Positions 23,276 through 36,426 of a stretch of DNA of 64,000 nt are shown one piece after another. This DNA is from Sternotherus odoratus. Lineage: Eukaryota; Chordata; Testudines; Kinosternidae. Below the pieces are notes generated by a model, which was given only the letters and a program-made list of their open reading frames with translations, was not told the origin of the DNA and did no database searches. Location: assembly GCA_032164245.1 (NCBI GenBank), contig JAVMKO010000022.1, positions 13,701,845 to 13,765,844 on the forward strand. Reading direction: 5' to 3'. The position numbers were made by a program, and so were the translations under genes. How positions within the stretch are numbered: the first letter of the stretch is position 1; each line of letters opens with the position of its first letter.

Positions 23276-25035
23276 GGAACCATATCTGCTGAACCAAGCT
23301 GACTCTCTAATATGTATCACTTTTGTCTCCATTAAATGATGAACCATAATTTTCAATCCCAATTTACCATTCTCATGTTCACTCAGCTATATTGTGAACA
23401 AATAACTAACCCAACAAAAGTGAAAAGAGAATATTCCCACCTCAAAACATGCAGTTCCAGCACTTTCTAAAATCTCTCGTGGATTCAGAGCGCATTTAAT
23501 ATCAAACATTAAATACAATGGAGCAACTTACACTAGCTGGGGATCTGGCCCAGTGATATTTCAATAGGTATCTTATGAATATAAAAACATCTGGTCAGAA
23601 ACCATCAAGATCCAAGTGCTAAACCCCAGAAAGATGGGAGTAGAACCCACTTTTGTCTGTCTTGTGTGTTTCTTAGTTTAGTTGTTCAGAACTTACTTAC
23701 TCTGCTGAATAGCTCTTCGTGAATTCCTAAGAGAAAGACTCTCAGAATGAATATAGAACATGGAAATTACTATAAAAAGTAAGCCCAGATGACAGTATTC
23801 TTTTAGTCTGCAACAAAATCATTTAACGTTTCTAAGAAAGTGGAGGTTCTTGGTGTCCTTGATGAGGTTTGCAGATTTTTTTTATTTTAACAAGAATGAT
23901 TTTTTTAAAGATCTGACATTCTGAGATTGACATCTACATAAATCGAAAGAATAAACAAGTCCTTGTTTCCACTCCAATGCTTTGTTCTTTTTAGTGAAGA
24001 TTAGCTGTACAGCTAATGTAGAAGAGCTGAGGATTGATATCTATAAAATTGAGTTTAGAATCCATCAGAAAAAAATCTCATCTTCTGAGACAGAAATTAA
24101 TTCTGACATCTTAATTATAAACTCAGAGGAAAGGTTGATGCTAGAATTGTGAGCTTTGAAGATTATTATTATATTGTCACTATTCATTAATGACTGCAAA
24201 AGAAACCAGCTCTAGACGGTAATGGTTTTCACAATGGAAAACCTATGGAACTACATATTACATCTCATTTGTTCCAAAGCAGTCCTAAAATCAGAGAAAC
24301 AATGCTTTGACATATAGCAATACATGTTACTTTACAAATATTAACTTCTCTATTTCTAACAGTCCAGAAAATCTGTTGTCTGTTTGTCATGAGCATAATT
24401 ATTTTTAAACTAAAAAGTACATGGGGCAATTTATCTGGAGAAAGGATGCAAGTCAAGAATGGAAAATCCCACTCAATAAGATGCAGAGCTACTTCTGCAT
24501 TGTGGGTTGAACAGATCCGAATTTCTAGGGTAAATTATATGTCTAAAGAAGGTTCATTACTCTGCCAAATACTGTGATGGAACCCACACAGACATCCTAC
24601 ATTTTCATTACTTCCCTCCTCCATTCATTTACCTTTGCAGCTTTTAATGAAAACTCCCCTCTATCAGTGAGTTGCCATAGGTTTCAAGCTACATTTTTGC
24701 CCTGCAAGCTGTAGAGGAAAAGTGTGATTACATTTAAAAAATATTAGGAAAGGATGCTTTGGCCATGTTCTTTGGTGCTACAGCTGACACTTGCAAATAG
24801 TCTCTGAATTTGAGAGAACCTCTTAAATTCACCGAAAATTGTGACTTCTGTGTTGTTTATAAGCTATCCTATGGCAATGGGTGCTGTTATATCTGAGCAC
24901 ATCACAGATATGAAAGATGTCTGTGGCAGATGCATAAAGTCAGTCCAGATCTTGAGTCCTTGTTCCGTTCATTAATCACATGATCATCTTTCACCCCAGT
25001 TGGAGCTATACTGATTTGTACTGTCAAACAAATAA
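23276..25035. other. Non-coding, A+T rich, no feature seen
   Basis: Ordinary A+T-rich intergenic sequence up to the palindromic insertion. Confidence 0.4.
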
Positions 25036-25048
25036 CTTGAAGAGTAGT

Positions 25049-25230
25049 AGAGGTAACAAAGTCCTGTGGCACCTTAAAGACTAACTATAAAGTTTTGAAG
25101 CATAAGCTTTGGTGGGCTAATACCCACTTCGTCAAAAGCTTATGCTTCAAAACTTTATAGTTAGTCTTTAAGGTGCCACAGGACTTTGTTACCTCTGCTA
25201 TTCCAGACTAACACGGCTACCTCTCTGATT
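25049..25230. mobile_element. Fold-back PLE terminal insertion with 62-bp perfect arms
   Basis: A 182-bp insertion with a perfect 13-bp target-site duplication, CTTGAAGAGTAGT (25036-25048 and 25231-25243). Arms 25049-25110 and 25135-25196 are perfect inverted repeats around a 24-nt loop that contains the small hairpin GTGGGCTAATACCCAC. The right arm extends further, to the outer PLE sequence (AGACTAACACGGCTACCTCT). On the minus strand the centre reads as a decayed hammerhead: the GAAA box is preceded by C, and the CUGANGA box is truncated. Confidence 0.85.
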
Positions 25231-25639
25231 CTTGAAGAGTAGTGGAAGAGATTTGCCTGAAAAGCGATTGAGGTACACAATGGAAAGATTCAGATTTTTG
25301 TTTGGTGCAAATGGGCTCTCAGCCATTAGGGCTGCACAGTGAGATCCTTGAAAATTTGCAAAGCTTTCATTTCCTAATTATTCAGTGGTCTGCAGCAAGT
25401 GAACATTAATAATTTATGCACACTTGCCTCTCTTCTTAACTGAAGCATGGCTTTTTAAAACTGCATAACAACAGCTAGAATATATGGAGGTCTCCTGAGG
25501 GGAGTGCTTGAAGCTCTGTGTTCAGAAACAGGTTTAATTATGTTCTAAAACTTTTTTGTAGTGTGGACCACATCCTAACAGAGCATTGCATTGGCGTATA
25601 CCCTCCTACATGATCATCTCCTGTTCCAGTGGATTAGTA

Positions 25640-25830
25640 TGCTAGCCTGGCACTCATGTACTGTGTAGGGAAGTATTATCCCCATTCTGTAGATGGGAAA
25701 ATTGATGTAGAGAGGTTAAAAGTTAATTTGCTAATAAGAACCATGTCACTGAGCAAGGAGTTGAACCCAGCCTTCCTGAGTCCGAGTCTGGTGTCCTGTC
25801 TGTTAGACCAACTTGTCTCCCTGGAGAAAG
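25640..25830 (-). repeat. MIR-like SINE, reverse
   Basis: TATCCCCATTCTGTAGATGG followed by GTTGAACCCAGCCTTCCTGA and CCTGTCTGTTAGACC, the reverse MIR order. Confidence 0.6.
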
Positions 25831-26879
25831 GTGCCTCATCTACATCACTAATATGAATTACTTCAACACATTTTGACCACATTTTAAGTCATGTGGCTTC
25901 TACAACATTTGCCTGTGTGGACAGAAGAACATAGCGTAAACATGTTAGAGAATAGTGTTTTAGCACTCATAAAAAGCTAAGCTAAAAATATGGTTCCTAC
26001 AAGCTTATAATATGGTTAAACTGTATTAGAACAATCTTTAAATGTACTACCTCTTTCAGAGGTTGCTATGGTAGAAAATGCACTTTTCTAGAGCTTACAG
26101 TGAAATCCAGCATGGTCCAATATACTGCTTGTTAGAACATGCTTTCTGATAAGTACCAGCCTCCTTAGTAGCTATGAAAATGGCAACTTAGTAATGTTGG
26201 AGTCACTGTGTTTCTACTGTTCTTTTACAGCTAACTCATGTCACAAATTGGTTCCTTTTAAAAAGGCTTATTGGGTGCAAATCCCTTGTAAAGTCAAGCA
26301 AGGGATGAGAAAATGACTCATTTTGTTGCTGCCCTTCAATATCTCTACACTATTGCTGAGGTTAGGTGATGGAGCAATATGTGATTAGCTTGTTGAGATA
26401 CAGTTTAATCTTTTTTTAGTGGAACAACCACCCAACTCCTGGGGTTAATTTAGAGCAGCATCATTAATAGGCAAGAGCCTACACTTTGAGAGGTCATTCT
26501 GGAAAGTGAACTGGTGCTCTAATCCTTGTGCTCCTTTTGCTTTTTGAGGGCTTGTTGAGAAGCAAGAACAAACTAAATCTTCCTAAAGCTCTTTTTTTCC
26601 CTCTTAAGAAAATTTCTCAACAAGTCTTCAGCCATAACATTATCTAGATGTCCCTGCCTTAAAGTGAAGTCAATTCCATCCGTGTTCATTATATAGTTTC
26701 TTGTACTAAAATGTAAATTAACTTAAACTGACTGTGTAAGCAGCTTATTTCAATATGAACTGTAATTATTGCTGGGGAAAGCTTTTCTTAAAAAGTTTTA
26801 TCACTTATTTTATGTTCATATTACTTGCTGTGATGTGTATATCTGGATTTTACTGTCAATGTTAGCCTGAAATATCGTA

Positions 26880-27200
26880 CCCTGTTAGCAAGGGTTGACT
26901 CTGCTGGGAAAGGGTTAAGTGCATTCTGCTGACTCACTAACGACTGGTCTTCACTAAGGGGGCTCACTTGTAACTTCTTTCAGATATAAAGGCGGGAGAG
27001 ACTAGCAAGCTGGGGGGAGAGAGGATCTAGAGTGCAGGCTGAGCAAGAAGGAAGGAAGGACCTTAGAAGCAGCCAATCCTGGACGAGAAGACCATGCTGA
27101 ATGTAATGTTAATTTCTTTATTTGTAAAGCCAACCCCAAGAAGGGGAAGAGTTTGGACTCTACCCAGTCTCTGGACTATGTTTCAAATCACGTGAGGAAA
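26880..27200 (+). other. Promoter-like segment, possible solo LTR
   Basis: GGGAAAGGGTTAAGTGC, then GATATAAAGGCGGGAGAG at about 26992-27001 (a TATA-box match), then a purine-rich stretch. The arrangement resembles a retroviral LTR or a stand-alone promoter. I found no clear TG...CA ends or target duplication, so this is only a suggestion. Confidence 0.2.
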
Positions 27201-27214
27201 AGCATCTACTCAAA

Positions 27215-27330
27215 CTACTATTTATTATTTATGTCACAGTAGCACCCAAAGACCACAATTGAGCTCAGGTTCTGGCTGTACTGTGTACTGTACAGATATA
27301 GAGGCTCTTGTCCCCAAACACTTTTAGTTT
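27215..27330 (-). repeat. MIR-like SINE terminal fragment
   Basis: CAGTAGCACCCAAAGACC and GTGTACTGTACAGATATAG parallel the terminal segment at 9.8 kb, more diverged. Confidence 0.45.
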
Positions 27331-30300
27331 AACTTCAACTCTTCCTATCTTCCCAAATTTCCTGTTTCTCTAGTTTGCCAGGTTTTTTTTTTTTTCCAGA
27401 TTCTAAAAGCTCCTCATTTTAGACTTACAGCAGTACTTTTGGTAGTGATGTAAAAACTATTGGAACAACCTTCTCCTCTGATACTGTTCCAAAACTGAGT
27501 TTGTCTTTCCCAGAAAACATGTTACAGAAGAACAGCTTGTTTTGGCTCCTGTGTTTTAACTGCACATACATTTCTACAGAATAATTTAAAAGTCATTAGC
27601 AAATCCTTTACCTTCAAAATGTTCCTAATCAGTAAAGATGATTTCTTGCATATTCTTTGTATTAAGATATGCTATTTTGTTTTAAAGTTGTATAAATATA
27701 AATATTTCAATAACAAATCTTTAAAAAATCCAAAGTCTACCATTACTGACCAGTGCTAGACAGGTCTAGATATAGTAAAAATACTGTACTATTAATCACT
27801 GTAGAGGGGACAGCTTAACACTTGTACAGTATTACAAAGTAGAAAAAGTTAAACAGTACTTATGGTTGTCAAAAGGAAATGCAACAATTCACTTTTTTCC
27901 CTATTCATTAGTTTCACTTAGTTTACTGGACTTGTTGTGGTTTGTGTATCCTCTCAGGACAAGAAACTGCTCTCTAGAATTAAAGAAAATCAATTGGCAA
28001 ATTATAATTATAGCTCAAATCTTTTCCTCCATTGTCATTCTCCTCTTCCAGTTCCAATTGTCTAATTGGAGGGGATTGGACGCTGAGCTGCTCAGCTCTG
28101 TGCAACTGGTTAAAATCCATCTCTGGTCAGTAGTGATGGAAAATTTTCTCTCTGAAAAGACCATCTATGATAGTCCTGTAATTACCGAAAGGACCAAAGC
28201 CTGTAAGAATGGTAGGCAGTGATTATCAGAGTGGGCGTCTGGTGTTGGAGAACAGAATTTTCTTTTGGTATTCTGTAAGGAAGTTTAATTCTATACATAG
28301 TCTTTTGTAGCTCTGTTCTGTGATCTTAGTCTGCTCTTCTAAATGCTAATTTATTACATTTCTCCAGGCACTTCACTGCTCTTTTAAGTGATGTCCGGTT
28401 TGGAGTCGTGGAATGATTGGGAAAACACAATAGCATGGTGAGAATGGGACAGGCTGGCTCTTTAGGAGAATGGAACAGTGGATTACAGTTATCAGGAGGA
28501 AACTGGGATATACTATGGGGCTATTTGAGCTACCCCAATCCGTGTGAATAAAACTAGTAAACTTGTCAGGTTTCATGAAGATTGCTCAGATCCCATTAAT
28601 GATGTATAGTCACTTAGCACTAAACTGCTTCAAAATGCAAACCCTGCTTCTGGAGCATGCTGTAGAGAAATAGGCTCGTGCTGGAGAAAGGTTACATCAG
28701 GAGATGTCAGTAAACAATGATCAGGAACTAAACTAAACTTTAAAAAAATGAACAAGGAAACTATTGAACTTAATAGACAAAGAAAAATATGATAAGGCTT
28801 TGAGACCACTGAAATGAACTTTGTACTAACAAATCCATTCTGTGTCCAGGCCAAGAGTTACGGCTTGCCTCAGTCTTGTTTTGAGTAATTTAAGTGGTTG
28901 CAGGTCTGTTTTTAGAGGCAGTATTTGTAATAGGACCATCAACACTATTTTTATTTGCTTGCTAGATAAAAGGAGGGCTTCTAAGAGTGCGGAGTGCAAC
29001 TCCAACCTAACTGTACCATGAAAACCGTAATAGTCTTTCTGCTACCTTATAACCTCTATTCATAGCTTTTACTCACAATTTCTCAACTAATCACCACCCA
29101 CCTGGTAGAGGACAGTACAGTAAAAGTCACATTCCAGCCAAAGTGCAGTTCATGCTCTTACTTTTTGATCCATGAGAAGGTAAGTACTTTCTCGCTACAT
29201 ATTAATAATTTAATGGGTTATAATAGGGCAAAATTCATCCCTGGTATACGCAGGTGCCACTCCATTAACTTAATGGAAGTTTACCTGCTTTTATTCTAGG
29301 GCTGGATTTACCTCTTGGTCCCTAAGTATTTTCAAATTAAAACAAAAAACTCAAAAGAATGTCAAGAAATATAAACAATGTCAGATACAGAATTTATAAA
29401 AAGCTTTGCCTAAACATGTAAAGTAGTGAGGAGAAAAATCCCAATTCTCTAGCATGTATTGTGTTTCCTGTGTTGGGGAAAAACTCTAACCCTCTGCAAC
29501 AGAGCTTCATTTTACAGTGGATAAACTCCAAAACCTCAAATATAGATTTTGTTTTAATGCAAAACAGTTACAGTTCTTCATCTGTTCTGCTATATGAAAT
29601 GCTCAGAATTGATCGATGTTCAGCTTCCACTCTTGCATTAACTCTTACTCCAGAAACAATCATGTTGTATTGTAACCTGATATATATAAATAAGGATTTT
29701 AAATTCTCTGTTCAAAGTCTGTCAAATACTGAAAATGCAAACCACTGGATTTTATTATGGATTTCAGAGGGTGCTGTTTGAGCTTGCAATTGTCTGAATA
29801 ACACAGACAGATGGAGCTACTCTAAGATAGGTGCAAAACTGATTGGAAAACCCTTCCCAGAGAGTAGTTATCAGTGGTTCACAGTCATCCTGGAAGGGCA
29901 TAAGGAATGGGGTTCTGCAGGGAACCATTTTGAGCACTTAAGTGATACTTAAGTAGTACAAGGCTTGTATTCTTCTCTGCATGGGGTGGGTTAAATTTTG
30001 CTCTCAGTGACTCCTTGTTAGATCAATTCACAAGAACATTCTTTTTGTTCTAAATGCCAGCATCCCAAATTCACACTAGAATCTGGAAACTAACCTGCTG
30101 CATTGTCTTTTTTCTGGTTTGTGCATCATCCCCAGAAGCACAGGATTGTATCCCACGTTACCAGCTTTCTGTGACCCCAGAAAGTGGGGTACTGGTCTGG
30201 CATTGCTCCTTCCTGTTTCTTATACTAGACGCCTGAAAGTTGCATTGGTATTTGTCAGAAGCAAATCTAAAGATTAGCAGTTCATGAGTGAACCCCTTTT

Positions 30301-30999
30301 TGTTGGGCTTTTGGGAACTCTGAAGCTGCTTACCACCATAATGGCCACCTTGGCTTCAGGAGTTCATTGGCTGACTGGGCCTTTATCTGTGCTTGGTATC
30401 TGTCAGCTTCCAGAAGTATCTGATCATCTCGTCACATTTCAGACATTTAATGTCTGCCCCAGAATGAATGGCTGAGGGGTATTTCCTTGGGCTTCTCCTT
30501 CATTCATTTTGACAAGTAATCTTCATTCATCTTTGAACAGTGGTGGAGTGAGAACTAGAGCAATCAGTGACAGGCATATGTCAATCAGTTGCAATTACAT
30601 TTTTTAAAAAATCTTTGATTCTGCATGGTGAACATTGCAGGAATCATCAAACAGGATCAGAAGTGCTTACAAACATATTGACTGAGCTATTCACAGCAAC
30701 AACAGCTGATGAAAACAATTTTTCCTGTATCTGAGCACGCCCTATTTGTTTTTAAATATTTGCAAAGACTGAAGATAGCATGTTTTTGGCTATCTATTGA
30801 AAACCTACATAACCCATCTGCAGACTAGACACATCAGTTGTCCTGGCTATGTACCTATAGCAAGCACCATTTGGTGTCATCCATCTCAAAAAAAGGTAAT
30901 TAACTTTTTTTTAATATATCCAATAATACTTTGCCTCTCTGAAGTTCTTTTAATTAGAGTTTCTTGCAGCACTTCATAAGTACTAGTTTCAAGCCATTC

Positions 31000-31145
31000 T
31001 ATGGCACTTTAGGTAATAAGCATCTCTAGTTTGTAGATGGGAAAACGGAGACACAAAGGGGCTGCGACTTTGCCAAGGACTCGCGCCAAGTCAGTGACAG
31101 AACCAGACTAGAACCAGGCACACAGACTCCCAGTCCCATGCTCTT
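31000..31145 (-). repeat. MIR-like SINE, reverse
   Basis: TTGTAGATGGGAAAACGGAG, TTTGCCAAGGACTCGCGC and AGACTCCCAGTCCCATGCTC keep the reverse MIR order. Confidence 0.6.
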
Positions 31146-31901
31146 ACTACTGGAGAACAAACCTGTTCTGCAAAGGCTTTGGATACTGACAGCATCCTAT
31201 AAATATGTATGAACAATTGTTGTTATTTACAAAGTGCCCAAATGTGTGCTATGCACTTACTTGTTTTGAAATGTGGGAGGGAGAAAATGGTCCCATGAGG
31301 CAGAATTGATGCTATTCTTGCTTAGATTAGGTGTCTACATGCCATGGTGATGTGTGGAATAAAAACACAGATTTACTCAGCAGCTTTCCTGATTATGAGG
31401 TCTGGATTGATGCTAATATACAGCCTGCTGGGTTTGATGCCTTTTCCATTCCCGTGTGATGATTCTAGACACCACAGCTTAGTCAGTCCAAGTTGACGCA
31501 GATCTTTACTAATACTTAGGTTATTTTCTCAACTTTCTTACAGCTTGATTTAAAATCCCCTGGTAAAATCTTCTTGTGTGGCAGCACATCTTAAAATGTA
31601 AGCTAATTTATGTTGTATTTAAAAGTTTGCCTTCAAATAACTGTATCCTGGGGTCACACAACATTCAAACAGACCGTCCCAGAAAATTATGGCCGCAGAA
31701 TAGCAAGTGTCTAGCTTTGAATCATTCTCCTCCACCAGTGATTTGTTTAGGATTCCTTAGGGGCACTCCACTCGCTGAATAATTTGCTACCTACATTTGA
31801 GACATAAAGCCTTAGAAAATGAAAAACCTAGACTGTATTTCTTCTGCCATTTCCAAGTCTTAACAGTCTAGAGACCAGGACATTAATCCGTTAGCATCAT
31901 A

Positions 31902-32251
31902 GGCCAGGTCTACACTACAAACTTAAGTGACAGAGTCCTGTGGCACCTTAAAGACTAACTAAAGTATTGAAGCATAAGCTTTCGTGGGCTAAAACCCACT
32001 TAACTACATCACTCGGGGGGGGGGATCAGTTATACTGACCTAACCCCCTCCCTCCATGGCGCCCCATGTAGAAAACGCTGCGTCAATGACAGGCCTTCTC
32101 CTGTCGGCATAGCTGCTGCTTCCTTTGTGGAGGTGGATTAACTGCACCGATGGAAGTGTCTCTCCTGCTGGTGCAGTGGCACCTTCACTGAAGTGCTATA
32201 GTTGCACCAGTGCAGCTCTGCCACCACACCGTTTTAAGTGTAGACCTGCCC
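31902..32251. mobile_element. MITE with CAGGTCTACACT termini
   Basis: The ends are inverted: GGCCAGGTCTACACTA at the left and AGTGTAGACCTGCCC at the right, so the inverted repeat is GG(C/G)CAGGTCTACACT. It has no coding capacity and is a common short DNA-transposon type in turtle and crocodilian DNA as I recall it. A 71-bp PLE piece is inserted at 31927-31997. No clear target duplication was found outside. Confidence 0.7.
31927..31997 (-). mobile_element. 71-bp PLE terminal insertion nested in the MITE
   Basis: A PLE end in reverse (GAGTCCTGTGGCACCTTAAA, then GCATAAGCTTTCGTGGGCTA), truncated inside hammerhead stem II. The 6-bp sequence ACTTAA occurs on both sides (31921-31926 and 31998-32003), consistent with a short target-site duplication. 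Confidence 0.65.
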
Positions 32252-32809
32252 AGAGTGTTTATCCACATCACCAGTACTTCTAGCACTTTAATAATGTTGA
32301 GGGTGGCCCATTGGCCCTGTAGGTCATGCAGGGAACAGATCATAAATCTACATACATAGTAACTGCTTTTCATTTTGTGCTTGGTGGTGGTGGTTCTAAT
32401 TGGATTCCATTCCCCACAAGTATCCAGAATTAATGCCCAGGTTTCACACAATCCATTGAAACGGGAAACTTTAAGGTTTCTCAGCTGTTTTCTTTTCTGG
32501 AGGTCCAGTCTTCCTTCTTACCTAAACTGGAAACAATTTGTCTGGCTGTCTTTGAAGTTAAAGCTACATTTTTCCCCTGTATGGTTTGTGCAGAGATAAG
32601 GGAGTAGAAATGCAGCAGACTGAAATGTGCAGAGTTTCCTCATAATTTCCTCCATCAGAGAGTGAGATTTGACTCCCCCAGTAGAAAAAGCCAGTGGATT
32701 TACTCTCTAAACCCACTATGGATCCCTGTATAGATCCACTTGATGGGAAGGAAGACAAATGGCAAGGAGGAGTCACCAAAGTCAGGGATTGTTGGTATGA
32801 GGACCCCTT

Positions 32810-32930
32810 AGGGTGACCAGATGTCCCGATTTTGTAGGGACAGTCCTGATATTTGAGGCTTTGTCTTCTATGGGTGCCTATTACCTCCCACCCCTCTCCC
32901 GATTTTTCACACTTGCTCTCTGGTCACCCA
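32810..32930. mobile_element. 121-bp MITE with AGGGTGACCAGA termini
   Basis: Left end AGGGTGACCAGATGTCCCGA; right end TCTGGTCACCCA. The 12-bp inverted repeat has one mismatch at the tip. No coding capacity; matches a small turtle MITE type from memory. Confidence 0.65.
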
Positions 32931-35900
32931 ACGTTTACCTAAACAATGTTCTTTGTATTTTGTTCATTATGACTCTGGAACGAAGTCCTATGCCCAGGGA
33001 CTTACTAGTTATTGCCACTCTCCTCCCCCCATTCTCCCTTTTCCTGGTAGGGTGGGGCATTGTGGTGAAACCCATTCCTTTAAATCCTTTTAGAAACACA
33101 TGTAGTTTAAGCCTGACTCTGCCAGGTGCTCCATAGCTCAGAAGTCAGTGGGGAGCTGAGGATGCCAACACCTTGCAGGATTGGACCCTTTAAGGGGAAA
33201 CTTGAGGCTGCATGGACCTATCTGAGGATCCTATACTGTGCCAACTGGAACTAATGGGAGCTTTCCCACTGACTTTGGGAGCAGGATAGACCTGTTCTGT
33301 GCACTTATTGATATGTGCTGGTATGCCATGCTCTGCCATGCCACATTAATTTTTGTCAGAAAATGACCAGGGCTTCTCTTAACAAGTGTTGTACATTAGG
33401 ACAAGTGCAACATTATTTTCCTAATGTAACATCCAAATTTTCTCTTCCTTCTCTCTGAAATAGCCTGTCTCTAATTATTATTAGAAATAGATTCTTATGA
33501 TAAACGTTTAATGTTTGGATTGCCTTTGAACATCAGTTGTGCAATAAACAAACTTTTTCCCCTCACCTCCAAAGCAGTCCATTGACTTGAAACTGTTTCG
33601 TCCTTTAGTTAGGATACCAGAACAGGCGTGAGGTCTTATTTTTGTGAGATTTGTATATGTGCTGAATGCTGATAGTTTGAGAGATTGCAGCAGCCACTAT
33701 GTGATGCACATTGAACTGGATACATTTCTCAGCTTTGATGGAGCGTTAGCTCTGAGATTTCAGACATTAGCACTCAGTAAATACATAATGCTTCACACCC
33801 TAGTACATTAGGAAAGGTGGTTGTAAAGAACACATTCCTTCTGCTTATCTGAAGGAGAGCTCAAATACTTCACATGTTTGCAAGCTGAAATAAGTAAATC
33901 AGAAGAGGAGGAGGAATGGAAGGTGAACATACTCACTGTCAGCATGGAATAAATTAGAATTAAAATTGTCAGCCTGTTCTCTGATTAGACTTCAAAGTTT
34001 TCATTACAGTAGTGTAGTGTTCCTGAATACAGCCCCTGTAGTAGGCATGAAATATAAGATACAGCGGGATTAAAGAGGTTTGTTGAGAGCATTAGTCTTG
34101 AATAAAGGGTGTTGGTCTTAAAATGTTGACATGTCCTTATGGGTACCTAGGAGTAGAACAAAATTTTGTTAATTCAGCAATCTGAAATCACTGAATTTTT
34201 CCAGGTTATTCTTTCTTTCTGTGTTAGGGATTTATTCAGCAAATGTCTGATGTGGCAAATATCTTCAGAGGTTACAGAAACTGACACAGATTAGACTAAT
34301 ATGTTCAGAATTTATCTACTCAAAATCATGCCCTCATTTTTTTAAACGTTAAGCTCTTTGGTCTGTTTATATATATTTTTCATCTTTCAACTGGGACAAA
34401 GGAATTAGACTACTCAGTTTTACATGTCCTTATCATAAAAATGAGAAAGCAAGACAAAAAGGTAGAAGTCAAAAGTGAGAACATTAAATTCTGCATGGAT
34501 TAAAGTTAGAATGGGAGTTACTTTATCACATAAACCAGCTCTTACGGTATTTTTTTGTTTATTTGTTAAAGTCCTGAAGTCACATGAATTCACCAGAATC
34601 TCAGCTTTAAATGTTTTTGGTTTGTTTGTTGTTTGATTTTTTTAATTAGTAAATTCCAGGCTTCATGGTTGTGTAGAATAGATCTTGAAAATGTAAACCC
34701 TGAAGTTTAAAAACCTAGAAGACAAATAAATAACTGAAAATATATTTTTATATCTAATGACTTTTAAGTCTAACCCTTGCTTTTGGGGGTGTGTGTGTGG
34801 GGGGGTGACTTTATAACCCTAAAGGTGAAACTGAATGCTCAGAACTGCAAGATAATGCTGCTCATGCAACTTTTAAGACTCCATTCTTTCCCCTCTCCAA
34901 GCAGTTCTTCTGAGGTCAACTAACTTGTTTTTGTAGATTCCCTGGTTTTGGTAATAGTTACCATATGAACTGGATATATGGACCTGTAGAGGTGTAGAGG
35001 TTTATAAGCCTCTGGAAACTACTAGAAAGGTATTCTGTATACATTTGTTATAAGTGCGTTTCATCACACTTTCTGAAAGATTAGTCATTCTCTAAATCTG
35101 CACCAATATTAACCATGGAAAAGGACTTCCGAGTTCAAAGCTGTTATTGCTAATAGGCTCTATTGTTGTGCAAACTGATGTGAATATCAGAACATATAGT
35201 TCATGAGTGGGTCAGTGAAACAAAACATGTTGTTTTAATAATATAGTCAAGTGCATGGACCCTTTGGAATCTATAGCTACCTGTTTTTCCTGTTTCATTG
35301 TATACAAAGGAATGTAAGTGTTTGAGGAATGTAAGGTCACACCCTTTATGTTTGCAAACAATGGTATTACTACACCCTCATGGTACTGAAAGTTGAATTG
35401 CAGTGTGTACACTTAAACATCATTTTTAAAGCTACTTAAGATTCCTATATCTCAGAGCTGAATGGGGACTTTCCTGTAATCCGCTTAAATGCAAAGCAAC
35501 ACTTTCAAGAAAGGAAACAAATATTCTTAAAATGTTTCAGATAGTGAAATATTTTCAGTGAAAATATAGTTTCTAATGAACCCCCCCACACACACACACA
35601 CAAATCAATTAAGACGGGGTGGGTCACACCAGTTTGAACCGATGTGAACCAGCAGACTTTCAAATCCATAGATGATAAAACAGATTTTGAATTAGCCTTG
35701 CAATCAGTAGTTGTTACCAATGTAATTTATTAAACAATTGCTCTAATGCATCCAAACTTTGACTCTCAGACTTTGCAGTCTTAAGGTCCTGGTCCTGCAA
35801 ATGTTTGTGTATGTGCTTAACTGTAAGCATGTGATTAGTCACAGTGAAGTTAGGACATCCATAAGTGCCCATAAAGTTGAGGCCTGAATGGTACAGAGAG

Positions 35901-36059
35901 AAGATAAATATTACAGATTTTAAAAAGGAAATTACTTAGTGAGCAGCATTTATGTATTTATAAATGCATCTAAACAAGCTGACTGAGCTGCTAAATGGCC
36001 AGGCACTAAAGAAATTATACTATTGGCCAGGGATACATGAATATTTAGAATAATTAGAT
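32931..36059. other. Intergenic, featureless apart from a CA microsatellite
   Basis: No exon or transposon boundary recognised. A (CA)8-type microsatellite lies at 35587-35602, directly after a run of seven C. Confidence 0.4.
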
Positions 36060-36426
36060 GTATTCAAGTTGGCCTGATAAAATTCATCCTCAGTACTTGG
36101 GGAACTAGCAGAAGCAATCTTGGAACCCTTAGCGATTCTCTTTGAGAATTTCTGAAGGATGGGTGGGATCTCAGGGGATTGGAGAAGGACAAACATAATG
36201 TCAGTCTTTAAAAAGGGGACAAAGAGGACCTGGGGAATTATAGACCAACCAGCTCAACTTCGATACCTGGAAAGCTGCTGGAACAAATTATTAAACAATC
36301 ACTTGGTAAGTGCCTAAAGGATAATAGGGTTATAAGTAATAGCCAACATGAACTTGCTAAGAGCTAATCATGCCATACTCATCTAATTTCCTTCTTTGAC
36401 AGGGTTGCTGACCTATTGGATAGGCG

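Larger units (their letters stand above)
25831..30994. other. Intergenic, mostly featureless
   Basis: No exon recognised. Contains a MIR-like fragment near 27215-27330 and a TATA-bearing segment at 26880-27200, described separately. ORFs of up to 118 residues (27866-28222, 29461-29781) look like chance open frames in A+T-rich DNA. Confidence 0.4.
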
